From Arachis hypogaea (lineage: Eukaryota; Streptophyta; Magnoliopsida; Fabales; Fabaceae), in contig NC_092044.1 in NCBI RefSeq assembly GCF_003086295.3, forward strand, positions 5,048,843-5,112,842: a stretch of DNA of 64,000 bases, given 5' to 3'. The notes beneath the pieces were generated by a model, which worked only from the letters and a program-made list of their open reading frames with translations, was not told where the DNA came from and searched no databases. Both the position numbers and the translations under genes were made by a program. Shown here in pieces: positions 23,981-35,870 of the stretch (position 1 is the first letter of the stretch; each line of letters begins with the position of its first letter).

Positions 23981-24387
23981 GGCGGGAGAGGACGAAGAAG
24001 AAGAATAAGAGGAAGAGGGAAGAAGAGCTTGAGCTGGACGACGAACCAATTCACACAGGAAGAGGGAAGAACAACTTTAGGGTTTATAATTGGTACCAGG
24101 GACTAATTCAGGGAATTCAGAGATTTTTTTATGATACTCCACATCAGCTAGCCGTTTAAGGCTGCCTACGTGGACCCTAAGCAGCCAGCTCAGCGCTTCG
24201 GCTGTTGAGTCACGCCGGAATTGGGTGGAAGGACCAGGATTTCGCACGGAGCTCAATCTGAAGGGTGCAATTAGAGCATTTCAAAAGTCAGGGGTAACAT
24301 TGGTGCACGGGCTCAATCTGAGGGACTATTTTGGGGATTTACTCGTGATTTTAGTAAAGGAAAAAAAAGAATTTTGAACCTGCCGGT

Positions 24388-24976
24388 TAGGGGTGTCCAT
24401 GGATTGGATCGTATCTGCAGATCCACGATAAATATCCGCATCCGATCCGAAAATTGCGGATACGATCCGATCTGCAAATTGATCGGATCGGATCTGCACC
24501 CTTTGCGGATCGGATCCTATCCGATCCGCATCCTTTGCGGATCGGATCCTATCCGATCCGCATCCTTTGCGGATCGGATTGCGGATATCTGCTCTACATC
24601 CGCGTATCCGATTCACGGATCCGCAGATCCGCACAATAATAATTAAAAATAAATAAATATATATGTTTGGTATTATATTTACTTGTTTGTATATTTTAGT
24701 TAGGAATTATTATTCATATATTGTATTATTTTATTTTTATTATTTAAAAAGAGTTTAATTAAAAATATTTTAGGAATAAATAAGTTTAAAAGTATAAAAG
24801 AAATATTTTTATTGAATTTTTTTACATAGAAATATGATTAAAAAGAGAAGGTTTAATTATGCGGATATATCCGATATCCGATCCGATCCAATCCGCACAT
24901 TTGCGGATCGGATCTAGCACTGAAAAATACGGATATCATATCCGATCCGATCCGATCCGATCTGCGGACACTCCTA
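24388..24976. mobile_element. 589-bp hAT-like element with GGATCGGATC palindromes
   Basis: Ends TAGGGGTGTCCATGGAT and GCGGACACTCCTA are inverted. Flanking octamers CTGCCGGT (24380-24387) and TTGCCTGT (24977-24984) match at 6 of 8 positions. The empty site is visible in the duplicated flank at 18401-18417. The interior subterminal regions are packed with GGATCGGATC/GATCCGATCC words. No coding sequence. Confidence 0.75.
24505..24580. repeat. 32-bp palindromic tandem repeat
   Basis: Units start with GCGGATCGGAT at 24505, 24537 and 24569, exact 32-bp spacing. Each full unit contains an 11-bp perfect inverted repeat (GCGGATCGGAT, 3-base loop, ATCCGATCCGC), so each can form a hairpin. Confidence 0.9.
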
Positions 24977-25259
24977 TTGCCTGTTACACAAAACTGCCAA
25001 TTCGTCGATTTTCATCAAAATCGAATGGTTTAATTCGGTTCTATCTAGTTCTTTATAGTTTATCTTATTGGGTCAAATTGCTCAACTTAATCAACTAAGT
25101 GACGAATTTACTGATTTTTCAGCCAGATCGATCGGTCCAATTCAGATCTTACAATTATGCTTTTTGGTCTGATTTATAAAAAAAATAAGCATAAAAATTC
25201 TGAACAGAATTCAAATAATTTATTTTTAATTATTTCAAAAAAAAATTCTAACTCTTGAA

Positions 25260-25437
25260 CAGTTTCTAATTCCTAATCCTCTTATGAGAAACCCTCAATT
25301 TGAATTTCTCTCATTCTCACTCTCACGGTCTGAGACTGAAAGGCTGAAACCCTAGACCCTAACATTCCAAACGAGACGTGTCTTCAAAGGCTACAACTAC
25401 ATTCTTCACCACATAACACAAATTTTTCGGAGAAGGT
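25260..25437 (+). promoter_or_regulatory. Probable 5'-UTR exon and leader intron start of the F-box gene
   Basis: The segment ending CTTTTTCGGAGAAG-like (ATTTTTCGGAGAAG, donor GTAAGT at 25437) is conserved in the leader relics at 490-560 and 7870-7920. An acceptor (TTAATTGCGCAG) lies near 25989, shortly before the ATG at 26063. This supports a spliced 5' UTR with a ~550-bp intron for the array members. Confidence 0.5.
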
Positions 25438-26062
25438 AAGTCTTATGTCCTTTCTGCTTTTTTTTCCTCTTAATATTTCATCCCTTTTCATCATTAACAA
25501 TGAGCTTTTGGTTATAGATGATGTATAATAAATTAATAATAGTTAAGTGGGGTTAGAAGAAAAAGAAAATTACGGTTTGAAAAATAGCTCTGTGTTCTTT
25601 TGTGCTTATATGAGATTGAGATCAGACAAATTGTGTGATACAAATTTCAAAATTCAAATGATGGTTTCTTTCCTATGCCATAATTCTATTTCCAACATTA
25701 TATCATGTGCTGCTGTTTATTTCTCGTGAATTCGTGATGGAAATTTACACAGGTTGTGATAGGTCATGACATTTTGGGTCATGGTGATGAAATTTACTAT
25801 GAAAATCTCAACCCTGTAAAATTTTACGAGCTACCATGTTGAAATAAAAGGGTTGGCTTTGTAAAGTTTTACGAGCTGCCATTTTGAAAGTCATTCATAA
25901 TCAAAGATCCCCGTGGTCGCAGATGAATCATTTTGGTTAACATGTAATACATGTGTTTTTCTTTTTCTCTCTAATTTTAATTGCGCAGGCAGTGATTTAC
26001 TATTATATTTTGGTATGTATTTATGATGTTATACTCCCTCTCAGTACTGTAGTTGAGAAAAA

Positions 26063-27960
26063 ATGGACCGGTTATCTGGTCTGCCGAAAACTATACTTCA
26101 TGACATTCTTGCAAGGTTGTCGGACAAAGATGCTGCCAAGACTATTGCTTTATCAAAGGCGTGGAGAGACACATGGTATTCATTTCCCAATCTATCTGTT
26201 TGCAGTGGGGACTTTTTTACTATACATGATATAGTCCCAGGAAGTAGTCATAGGTTTAGCAAAATGCATATTCTCTTTGACTATGTTACAAAAAGATTGC
26301 TGAGGCTACGTGACCAAGGCTTAGCAATCAAAGAACTTAAGCTCAGTTTGACAAATTTATTAAACCCTACACGTGGCTCCCACCATGTTGATCAGTGGAT
26401 ACAGATGGCCAGTGAAAATGGTGTCAAAGTGCTAGAGCTTCACCTCACTGGTGGGTGTATAGGGCGAGATTATAGTCAAGACAACTGGTATGACCTTCCA
26501 CTTTGTGTCATTGAAGCCAAGTCACTTGCTAAGCTGGAGTTGGCCGGGGGAATCAGAATTGACCAAGAATTTTTAAATCATTCCATGAAGTTTTCCTCGG
26601 TGAAATCGTTATTTTTAAGTCAAGTACTTTTCACGCATGAAAGGATTATTGAGCATCTTATTTCTCACTGCACTCTTATTGAACATTTAACCATGAACTA
26701 TTGTTCCGTATATAACCATCTAAGTACGGAAGATCCTCTAGTGCAAAGGAGTCATCGGGTGAAATCTTTATTTCTAAATGGTTTACAAAAGCTCAAGGAC
26801 GTTGATGTTTAAGGAATACAGGAAGTACAAATTGATTCTCCAAATCTTCAGAACTTACGTTATCGTCCATTGGATTTTGATGCACCCTTTAAGCTGAATT
26901 TTGATAGTTGCACAAATTTAAGATGTTTGTGCTTATTGTATTTGCAGAGCACTGCTATTGCAGACAAGTGGTTTCTTGAACTGTTTTCTAAGTATCCTTT
27001 TCTTGAAAGTTTGAAATTAGGTCATTGTTCTATGTCTGAGAGGATTAATATTTTGAGTGCCCAGCTCAAGGTCTTTAAGTTATCTCATTGCTCTAACTTG
27101 AAGGAGATCAACGTTGATGCTCCAAATTTGTTATCATTTGACTATGTTGATGATAACAAACCTGTTATATCTTTTTTAAGAGGTTCTAATAAACTTGAAG
27201 TCAGTGTTTGTACTCTCGTGGATTTACGGGACTTTTATAGCTTGAGGAAATTTATCCGGAATATACCACAAAACATTTTGGCATCTCTCTCCCTCTTTAT
27301 CTATGAGCAATTTCATGTAAGTTTCCACTTGCTACTTTGTTGGTTCTTTTTTCATTCATATTGAGATGTGCCTATTTGATTTTATGTACTCTGAATTGTG
27401 TAGGATTATACATATCTGCATGAATTCCAAGTTTCTTCCACTCCTCCGAGTATCAAACATTTGGAGTTTAAAGTATATTCATTTCCAAAGAGTGAATCTC
27501 CCTATGGCCATCTTATGCATTGCTTGCTTTCGAGTTGTTTTCCAAAAACAATTTCATTCAGATATAGTCGTCGTTACACATTCATTGAGGTATGTCATTT
27601 ATTATCTTCAAATTTTCTGTTTAATTCTCCCTTTTACGAATTAGAATTGTACTTTCATTCCAGCACGGTATTCATCATGTCAAATGCATTGCCTTTATGC
27701 TTTTTCATCAATATGTTCTTTCTAATTCCACCGCATATTTTTGCGAAAAACAACAGTTCTTCTATGAGATGCTGATGGGCAGTAAAAAGGGAGAGTGCCA
27801 TTGCAGTTCAGGTGATAGAAAGTGTTGGTGGCATGCCTTGAAGATTGTCAACATCTCTTGTTCATTCATGACCGATGAGAACACTAACTTTAAAGCAATG
27901 CTTGATGCATCGCCGAAATCTTCTGATTGGAATACTATCACTTTTAGTTTAGAGTTGTAG
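26063..27960 (+). pseudogene. F-box/LRR/FBD gene with one premature stop
   Basis: Exons 26063-27316, 27404-27589 and 27757-27960, all phase 0, with GTAAGT and GTATGT donors. The 547-codon frame starts with an F-box (MDRLSGLPKTILHDILARLS... SKAWRDTW), continues with leucine-rich repeats, and ends in an FBD-like tail (FFYEMLMGS...CWWHALKIV). F-box proteins of this class join SKP1 in SCF ubiquitin ligases and use the LRRs to bind substrate. Codon 250 (26810-26812) is TAA, where sister copies at 40402 and 42857 have AAA and GAA, so one base change truncates the protein before the second half of the LRRs. Everything downstream is open and splice sites are intact. A truncated F-box protein of 249 aa might still be made. 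It is either a very young pseudogene, a truncated allele or a sequence error. Confidence 0.82.
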
Positions 27961-29849
27961 TTGCTATTATCAACCTATAAACATTTCTAATTAGAGTTAG
28001 AGACTTTGATGTTGACGCTTAATTACAACTTATACATCTATGTATGTATTGAAGTGCCTGTTATTATGTAACGAGTGTATTAACGTTTTAAGTTTGTTAT
28101 ATATGATCATGATTAGTATGTATGCTTATATTTACAGTTTTCTATACCAGGCAACAATTTTCTTCAGGAGAAAAAATAATTTTACTAGAAACTTGTATTC
28201 CTTTTACAACAAAATAATATGTAGTTCACAAAAGAAAATAGTTTTACATAAATTTAATATTGCATAAATTATAATTTTAATTACGTAAAAGTATATAAGT
28301 TGAGTTTTGTAAGTTGGTTTGTTTGGTAGATCTTTTAGTTGTATATTGTTATGGCTCACATTTGATTTATAGATTTATATTTTTCATGGATGATTTGTTC
28401 TATACTCAGAGTTTAAACATATATTTTAACCTTTTTTTTTGTGACATATATTTTAACCTTTGATTGAAGCAGCTTTTCTCCCAACCTATATATAATATGA
28501 TTATAAATTTGTTCTAATACTTATAAATATTGTAATTCTTTTGTTTTAATGTTTATATATATCTAAAAAATCTGAATTTCAATCTAATCGTTTAAAAAGA
28601 GGTTGAAAGAAATTCGGTGTTTATGCACTTGAACAATGATTTAGTCTTACCAGTTACATGATCTTCGAAAATTTATTTAAAAAAGAAATATAGTTATTAT
28701 AATAAAAGAGTATAATATTTTATACAAGTATGTTAGATATATATATAAAAAGTTAGTTATCAAATGAATTATTAATATAAAATATATATTAAAATATAAA
28801 ATATATATTAAAAATAAGTCAAATAATATATATATATATATGTATATAAATATATAATAATTAATTAGGTTAATTTTTTTTGTGCGTATAGTATTTTTGT
28901 ATTTTATAAGTCTTTTTATTTGTGTTTAGGTATTGATATTTTCATGCAATACTCAGATTCTATTTCTTAAATATGAATATATAAACATATATAGTTTCTT
29001 TTATATTTTCTTTTCTTAATCTCACTTAAATTTTGTATAATATGATATCACATGCACTCTAACATTAACTAAAATTAAGAGAATAGAGAATTTCCGAAAG
29101 AGAATTAGAGGATTTGATGCATAGCATTTTTTCTAAAATATATTTTGTATATATCCATTATTTTTAAAATTTGTAATAAAAATTATTTATTAAAAAAAAT
29201 AGTATCTACCAATTTCATAAATTTTATACAAAACTATTATGTGTAATAAAAAAGATAAAAACATAGGTGAAATTATCTTTATATAAAGATACTAATTGAG
29301 AATCATTAAATAATTTGACATATTGATTAAGTTGTTATCTATTTTTAATTATTAAAATTTTACATAAAAATAATTATATGTGAGAATTAATAACCAAATC
29401 AATCACTATATATTTAATTATTTATATATAAATACATATATTATTTAATTTATTTTTTATATATATTTCATATTTTGATATATATTTTTTAAGATGGATT
29501 AATTTGATGATTAGTGTTTTATATATACACAACAAAATTGATTTTATATTTATAAGTTGTAGATTTGGAAATTGTATTTTTTTTAGAAGTATAAGTTTTT
29601 TATTTATCTCAGTCTTCATAATACTATTCCTACGATAGAGTTTATATTTGATCATAGTTTAATTTTATCAAGCATTTGTCATGATGTCAGAGTGGTTCTG
29701 AAATCGTGCTTCATTGTCTTCGGAAGTGCCATAGTGTTAAAGAGATATAGAATATTTTAGACATGTATTCAGTTAACTCGGATTTATGTGATTGACTCTA
29801 TAGAAACACAAAAAGTGGGGATATTTTTATTTTTTTTTCAACCATCTGG
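27961..29849. other. 3' flank and AT-rich spacer, no gene
   Basis: 27961-28400 is the 3' flank shared with 11480-11960. From 28400 to 29849 the DNA is extremely AT-rich, with TA-rich microsatellite-like runs near 28810-28860. No gene recognised. Confidence 0.55.
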
Positions 29850-30361
29850 TAGGAGTAAAAATAGGTTAGGTGACCTGCCAAGAACCTGCAACTTGGCCTA
29901 CATCTGACCTGGTATAGCATATTAAAATATAAATAAATACAAAAATATAAATAAAAACAAAAATATTCTACATTCTGTTAATAGGCTTGTTAGATCTACT
30001 CGACTACTCGAGCCTATATAAATAAATACAAAAATATTTTTTTTAATTAAAATAGTTATTATAAATTTTAAATTTTTATTATAAATATTTGTTTTATATT
30101 TTAAATACTTTAAAGTTTAGATATTATTATAAGGATTGAATTTAGTATATTGCATATAAATATTTTTTTTTAAAAAAATAATTTTTCAAATAATTTTTAT
30201 TTTAATAAAAAATTATATATATCAAGCCTTTTATCATATTTTAAACCAAGCTAAATTTAATAACAGGTCAGATTTAATATTTAAAATAAAATCTATAACA
30301 AGTTACCGGTCAAGCTCAAGCCAGTTTAATACGTTACAGGTCTGGCCTATTTCCACTCCTA
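29850..30361. mobile_element. hAT-like element, 512 bp
   Basis: Ends TAGGAGTAAAAATAGG and CCTATTTCCACTCCTA are inverted, with one mismatch (AAAAATAGG versus GGAAATAGG). Flanking octamers CCATCTGG (29842-29849) and CTATCGGG (30362-30369) match at 6 of 8. Subterminal regions carry GACCTG/CAGGTC words. Non-coding. Confidence 0.65.
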
Positions 30362-30470
30362 CTATCGGGTGAATTTGAAGAGAATCGTGATTTATTTAAT
30401 ACCGAGGGAAGTGCTAGTAAGGTGGTGAGTTTGATTTGTAGTTCAACAAGGAAGTTTTTGAATTTCATAC

Positions 30471-33400
30471 TGTAACACCCTACCACACTCAGCTTTACGC
30501 TTAAGTCGTAAAACAGAGGTGAAGTAGTATTACGACCTCTAAAATAAAAGTGTACATGTAATAGCAGAAGAATATAATAAACTAGGAGTCTTAAAGAACA
30601 GATAAAATAAAAATCGCGAATTAAAGCACAATGTTCAGAAAACGAGTTAACTTGCGTGCTAAGAAAACTATAATTATCAAGCATAAGATAACAAAAGTAA
30701 GAATAGAGGGCCAAAGATACAAAATAACAAGCTCCTAACTCAGTTTGTGAAGTCAAAACTGGCCGGAGAACACACACACAAAACCCAAATTTACATAAAC
30801 AAAATTCAGTCTCTCTATAAGCCTCTAAGAGGATAAAAAAGAACAAGTCGTGTGGAGAGAATACTAAGTACACATATATATATGACCATACAATCCAAAA
30901 AGTAACCCGACAATAACTTCGTTTCAGGAGCTCAGGCGCCTAAGGAGGTGCCTTTCGACCTGCATCTAAAAAACAACAACATAGTATAGGGTGAGAACCA
31001 GAGGTTCTGAGCATGGTAAAGGTGCCACACATATACGATATAAGGTCCTGGGAATGCTAGAGGCAATCCTAGAACACCGACACTCAGATTATAAAACTTA
31101 AAGTATTAAATAGAAGTCATAAAAGGTGGTTCTCTAAGAGTAGATAAGCCTATCGTAACTTAATCTTGAATCTAAGTTATATTGCCTTTCCTCTATACCT
31201 CTATCTCCGACAACATATCACAGACAAATAAGCAGATAAAGGCAAACACAAGAAGGTTACAAGTACTGTAGGTAACAAATATACATTTAACATATCAAAT
31301 ACACTTAGGCACACCCAATTAATGCACATTATACATTTAACATATCAAAATACAAGTAATTCAAGTAATATGCACATGATACATGCCTGTCATATGGCTG
31401 ATGAGTCTCATCTGTCGGTTATCAAACCAACCCGACAAGTCCAGTTTACTAAACCTTTGGACTGTCCCCCGACGTGTATCCCCATGAGTCTATACATAGT
31501 TTTTTCTCATATATATATCAAATCACTCAATGGGGGTACCATTCTCGGGAATTTATAAGTGCCTGGTCATGCTTACGTCGCAGAGTCAACAGAATATCGA
31601 GTTTTCGACCTGGTACACGTGGTGGCAAGCCACGATACTTTACCCAGGAAATCTCGTATTTCAGGTCATTTGATTATTCAAGCCAAGTATCATACATAAT
31701 CATCGGTAACATTTCATAATTAATTAATCGCTTTTCATCTTTACTTCACCTCTAAGTTATCCCCATTTCCTAACTTCATCTGATTATCCAGTTTAATACT
31801 ATTATTTATGACTAAAGAAAAGAAAATAGAAGTTTAGAAGTTTGGAATAGAGTTTAAAACTCAGAGAAATCATGTTTTCTGAAAAAGAGACCACGCGTAC
31901 GCGTGGGAGTGTAATAAAACAGCTCGCGCGTGCATTCTCTTGTCATGCATACGCGTAGGTGAGTACTTCATGTCACGTGTACGTGTGAACATGCATACTA
32001 GCTTATTACGCGTACGCATAGGGCTACTCGCGTACGCACGGTCAAAATTCCATGCCACGCGTACGCATGAGCGCATGTTTTCCCAAAAAACTTATCAAAC
32101 AAAAAGTTGCATAATTCGCCTATTCCAAACCCTAACTTCCGACGTGCATAACTTAATCATTTTAAATCGTTTTTATTTGTTTTTCGAATGGTATAAACTT
32201 CACGAACCCAATTTTCATTTAAAACAAGTTAAAAACAATTTGAGAGTCCAGATACCAAATTATACCTCACCGAAGTTCGGCCCAAAACCAAAATTTTACA
32301 AACTTCCTAAACCTCATTTCATTCCAAAAATCTCATTTTCATTCATTATCAAACCTACAATTATCAACATGGCATATCCTTCTTTGTCATCAAAATAACC
32401 ACCATAACAATCCATCCTTCAAATCAACAATAATACACATACATTTTTTCAAAATCCATCATCCAAAACAATAGGTTACAACTCCTAAATTTATATATTG
32501 ATATCCTCAAATCATGAAACAACAATCCACCAAGCATTACTAACCAACCAACAAGCATCAGACCACAACATGCTTCTTAACAAGATTCTAAGCATTAAAT
32601 ATATGCACACACATTCCAACCTATCCTATGGTTATCTACCCTAAGTTTTCACAAAACATTATATATTAAATGCAAGAAATCTAAATCATACCTTGGTCGG
32701 TTACCACGTATTGTCCAAAGGTAACTCACCCAAAATAAACACAGCCCCTCAAAAGTTCAATAAGACAGCTTCCTCCAAGTTCCAATATCCACAATTTTAA
32801 GCTCTAATTATTTATTCACAACCTAATACACATTCATAACACATATATACCCAATTTAATACCCAAGGCATAAATTCAGTAAATTAAATAGGATTTATGG
32901 TATCCTCACCTTACCTAAGCTTCGTATAAGCAAAAGTGAACGTTTTCTCAAGCTAATTAGATCCTAAAACATCAAAGAGCAAAGAAATTTAATACCTCCA
33001 CTTAATTTAATAAAAATTGGGGAAGAAGAGGTTGAGAGTGAATAAACGGGTTACCTATGAAATTGTTCCGATAGAAACGTAGAGCTCGACGCCATGGTCG
33101 CATGGCTACAAACGGTGCGGCGATCGGAGATCGAACAGAAGAGATACGTGGGTTGGAATTTACCGTAAGGGTTATAGAAATGTTTACCTTTCTTCCCTCC
33201 CCTGATTGCTTTCAGCGTCACTTCTACTGAATTGGGGAGGAGAAGGGTTTCGGTTTACTTAAGTGCTAGGCCGGTTGGGTTTACGGGTCCGGTTTGGGTC
33301 CAGTTTAATCGGTTCGGTCTGTTCGGTTTAATCTTGAGCCGAATTTCTTGAAATTAGTGTTAAAATTTTCGTTTTGATGAGTTCTATTCGAATTTAATAT

Positions 33401-33475
33401 AATATTCAGATTTTTAATTTTTTTATTAAAAATTAATTTATTGACTAATTATTTACTAATTTAATGGAGTTTACA
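30471..33475. mobile_element. Solo LTR (~3.0 kb) of a Ty3/gypsy-like element
   Basis: Starts TGTAACACCCTACC, a common start of plant Ty3/gypsy LTRs, and ends GAGTTTACA. The flanks are CATAC (30466-30470) and GATAC (33476-33480), a near-perfect 5-bp duplication. No gag or pol frame, primer-binding site or second LTR is present, so it is best explained as a solo LTR left by recombination. The middle (31890-32070) is dense in ACGCGTACGCG-like words. The CACTA, LINE and copia remains in the window are unrelated to it. Short frames inside are not real genes. Confidence 0.68.
31890..32075. repeat. Cluster of ACGCGTACGC words in the LTR
   Basis: At least seven variants of ACGCGTACGCGT occur in under 200 bp (for example CCACGCGTACGCGTGG at 31891 and CCACGCGTACGCATGA at 32055). 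They are separated by roughly 20-30 bp in otherwise AT-rich sequence. CpG-dense and self-complementary. Confidence 0.85.
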
Positions 33476-33480
33476 GATAC

Positions 33481-34332
33481 CATTTTTGCTATGCATTCTC
33501 CTCCTTCACTTTGTTTGTATTGGGTTTTTCTTCCTATCAATTCTGTTAAATTAAATTATGATGTTAGTTTTCTTGTTTTTTTTGCTATACTGGTTTTGAT
33601 TGTATCGTTTGCAATTCTGATTGATATTGGTTGAAAAGTTACACTGGTAAAGTCAAAGTGTGCAATATTTTTTTTTGCTAAATTGTGTGCTATTTTGAGA
33701 GGTTTACTTCTAATTTGGGATAGTAACTTTTTGTGAGGTGATTTGTGAAACAGATTATTTAGAAGCCTTTTTTTGATAAACCAAAAGATGTTTGGTAATG
33801 ATATTTTGAAATGAGATTTGACAAAGCATATATAGGAGATTATGAATTAGAATTAAAGAGTTTCTATTCTTTTAATTTAAGAAAATATAAATAATGTTGT
33901 AAATTGTATAGCTAAAATAAATGTTTCTGACGCAGACATTTACTCAACTTAAATTCAACCGTAGAGTGAACTTCAACATCAAAGAGACCTAGATGTGAAC
34001 CTAACTAATAAATTTGACTTTGTCTTTTTTTTTTCACCTTAGTTTAAAATACTTTTACGTGAATTAATTTTTTTTATAATTTTATTTTTGATAAAATTAT
34101 TTTATTAATTATAAATAAAAATATTTTAGATATTTAATATATTAAATATGAAGAATGTAAAAATTAATTTAAAAACGAGATTCTTTTTAATTTGATTTAT
34201 AAATAAAATAAAAATTAAAATTTTTAACAGAATTTAACTAATTTATTTATAGTTGTTCCAAAATAAGAGGAAGAATTCAAATCATTCTTCTCTCTTTTTG
34301 CCGTGTAAAGTGAAAGTGTAAAACACACTTGA
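33481..34332. other. AT-rich spacer, no gene
   Basis: No gene recognised between the solo LTR and the next small element. Confidence 0.5.
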
Positions 34333-34783
34333 TAGGGGTGTTTATGGGTCGGGTGAAATCGAGTTTGTTTTAATCTAAATCTGTTTTTAAATATACATCG
34401 AGTCTATTTCTTTTATCTTTAACTCGACTCTAAACCTGATGAAACCTAAACATTTTCAGGTCACAACTATACCGAATCCAAATCGGGTCTTTAAAATTTT
34501 AACAATAATTTATAAAAAAAATTATTTATAAAGAAACTTATTTATAATACACTTATTTATAAAGAAAAAAATTGTTACCGAAAATTTTAATTTAATATTT
34601 TTTAATCTATTTTCTAATTCAACAAGTAAAATTAAAAATAAAATAATAAACTTATAATTAATATAATATAATATAATATTAAAATTAATTTAAAATATAT
34701 ATATCTTTTTTAGTTTTTTTAAAATGCTCATAGATCGGATGAAGCCGCATTGACTCATATTCGACCCAAAATTTACACTCTTC
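34333..34783. mobile_element. hAT-like small element, ends GGGGTGT
   Basis: Left end TAGGGGTGTTTATGGGTCGGG; the right end is an inverted, diverged form (CGACCCAAAATTTACACTCT). The interior is AT-rich. The target duplication was not identified with confidence, so the right border is approximate. Confidence 0.5.
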
Positions 34784-34799
34784 AAATCACTACAAACAC

Positions 34800-35385
34800 A
34801 TCCTATTGGATAAGGTAAGTTTATCTTTTGATTTTTTTCACATCCTCTCCTTTTTTCTTCTGTTATTGGAACATTGAGCTTTTCATTAGGGTAGTAACAA
34901 GTGAGGTTATTGTTTAGGAGTTCAGTGGAATTAGGAGGAAAAATTGAAATTTATTTTTTAATAATAAAAAGGATAAAGTCTGACACTTTTTATTTTTTAC
35001 ATTGAGTTGACAATAGTATTTTTTTTGGGTATGAATATTGGGTGTTAAGTGACCTCGATTAATTTGAAATACAAAAATCTAAAGATTTAAAGGATTTGAT
35101 TTTTGAGAAGTACATAAATCGGACCATTCGATTTCTAGAATACAAAAATCAATCCTTTTAATATCTGAAACCGTTTTTTTTTAAATAAAAAAAGTTAAGA
35201 AATTTAAAGTACATGAATCGAATCTTCAAAATTTGTATACCTTCTACCATTTTAAAAAACACTCAAAATTACAATGTTTGAGTCATCTCACTTTCAAAAA
35301 AAAAAAAAATTAGCCGACTCCCTTATGGTTTCTTTCTTATGTCTTAACTTTATTTCAAACATTATTTCACTTCACATAATGCTTG
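34800..35385 (+). pseudogene. Leader region of the third F-box copy
   Basis: GGATAAGGTAAG at 34809 resembles the leader donor of the intact-layout copy. 35328-35375 matches its leader intron (ATGGTTTCTTTC-TATG, CATTATTTCACTTCACA). The leader is cut at about 35385 by the LINE and its TAA-repeat tail, and resumes at 39512. Confidence 0.45.
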
Positions 35386-35610
<225 letters not shown>

Positions 35611-35870
35611 AAATAATTACTCAACACAATAAGGTAGAGCAAGCAGAGTTAGTCAACAATTCAACATAACTAAAAAACAATAAGAATACGATCCCCAAGT
35701 CATCTTCGGTATAGCCATCAATAACAAAAGGGATTCACACCACTCCACTCGTTAGCGCTAATGAAGGTCATGTTGATAATTTCTTCAACGCCTTTGTTTG
35801 TATTCTGGAATATCCTCCTATTCCTTTCCCGTCAAATATCCCAGAGAACCGCACAGAAGTACCTCAACCG

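Larger units (their letters stand above)
18496..24344 (+). mobile_element. Complete Mutator-like element (5,849 bp)
   Basis: Flanked by a perfect 10-bp duplication, GTGATTTTAG (18486-18495 and 24345-24354). Terminal inverted repeats are 192 bp each (18496-18687 and 24153-24344), both starting GAGTAAATCCCCAAA. I count about 17 mismatches, roughly 91% identity. Inside are a MURA-like transposase on the plus strand and a GRF zinc-finger gene on the minus strand, convergent as in maize MuDR (mudrA/mudrB). The transposase is broken by several stops, so the copy is no longer autonomous. An AAACGACGCCGTTTT palindrome lies just inside the left repeat (18683-18697). Confidence 0.92.
16985..25157 (-). 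mobile_element. CCGGTT hAT-like element (copy B) hosting nested elements
   Basis: The left end (AGAACCAAACTGGTGATCAA, then AACAATAAATCACTGGTT) is the inverted counterpart of the right end at 25110-25157 (TTTTTCAGCCAGATCGATCG, GTCCAATTCAGATCTTA). The subterminal sequence matches copy D in reverse (AAAATAGTCAAAAACTTAAA near 17093). The GC-rich exon-like block is at 18000-18300. The element was later enlarged by a MULE (18496-24344), a 589-bp hAT-like element (24388-24976) and a 118-bp duplication. No 8-bp target duplication could be matched, so the outer borders are approximate. Confidence 0.6.

Noticed and set aside
30334..30873. 179-aa minus-strand frame
   Set aside because: It crosses the LTR border at 30471 and lacks any domain. 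Chance frame.
31940..32398. 152-aa plus-strand frame over the ACGCGTACGC cluster
   Set aside because: Low-complexity CpG words give open frames on both strands. The region is LTR sequence.
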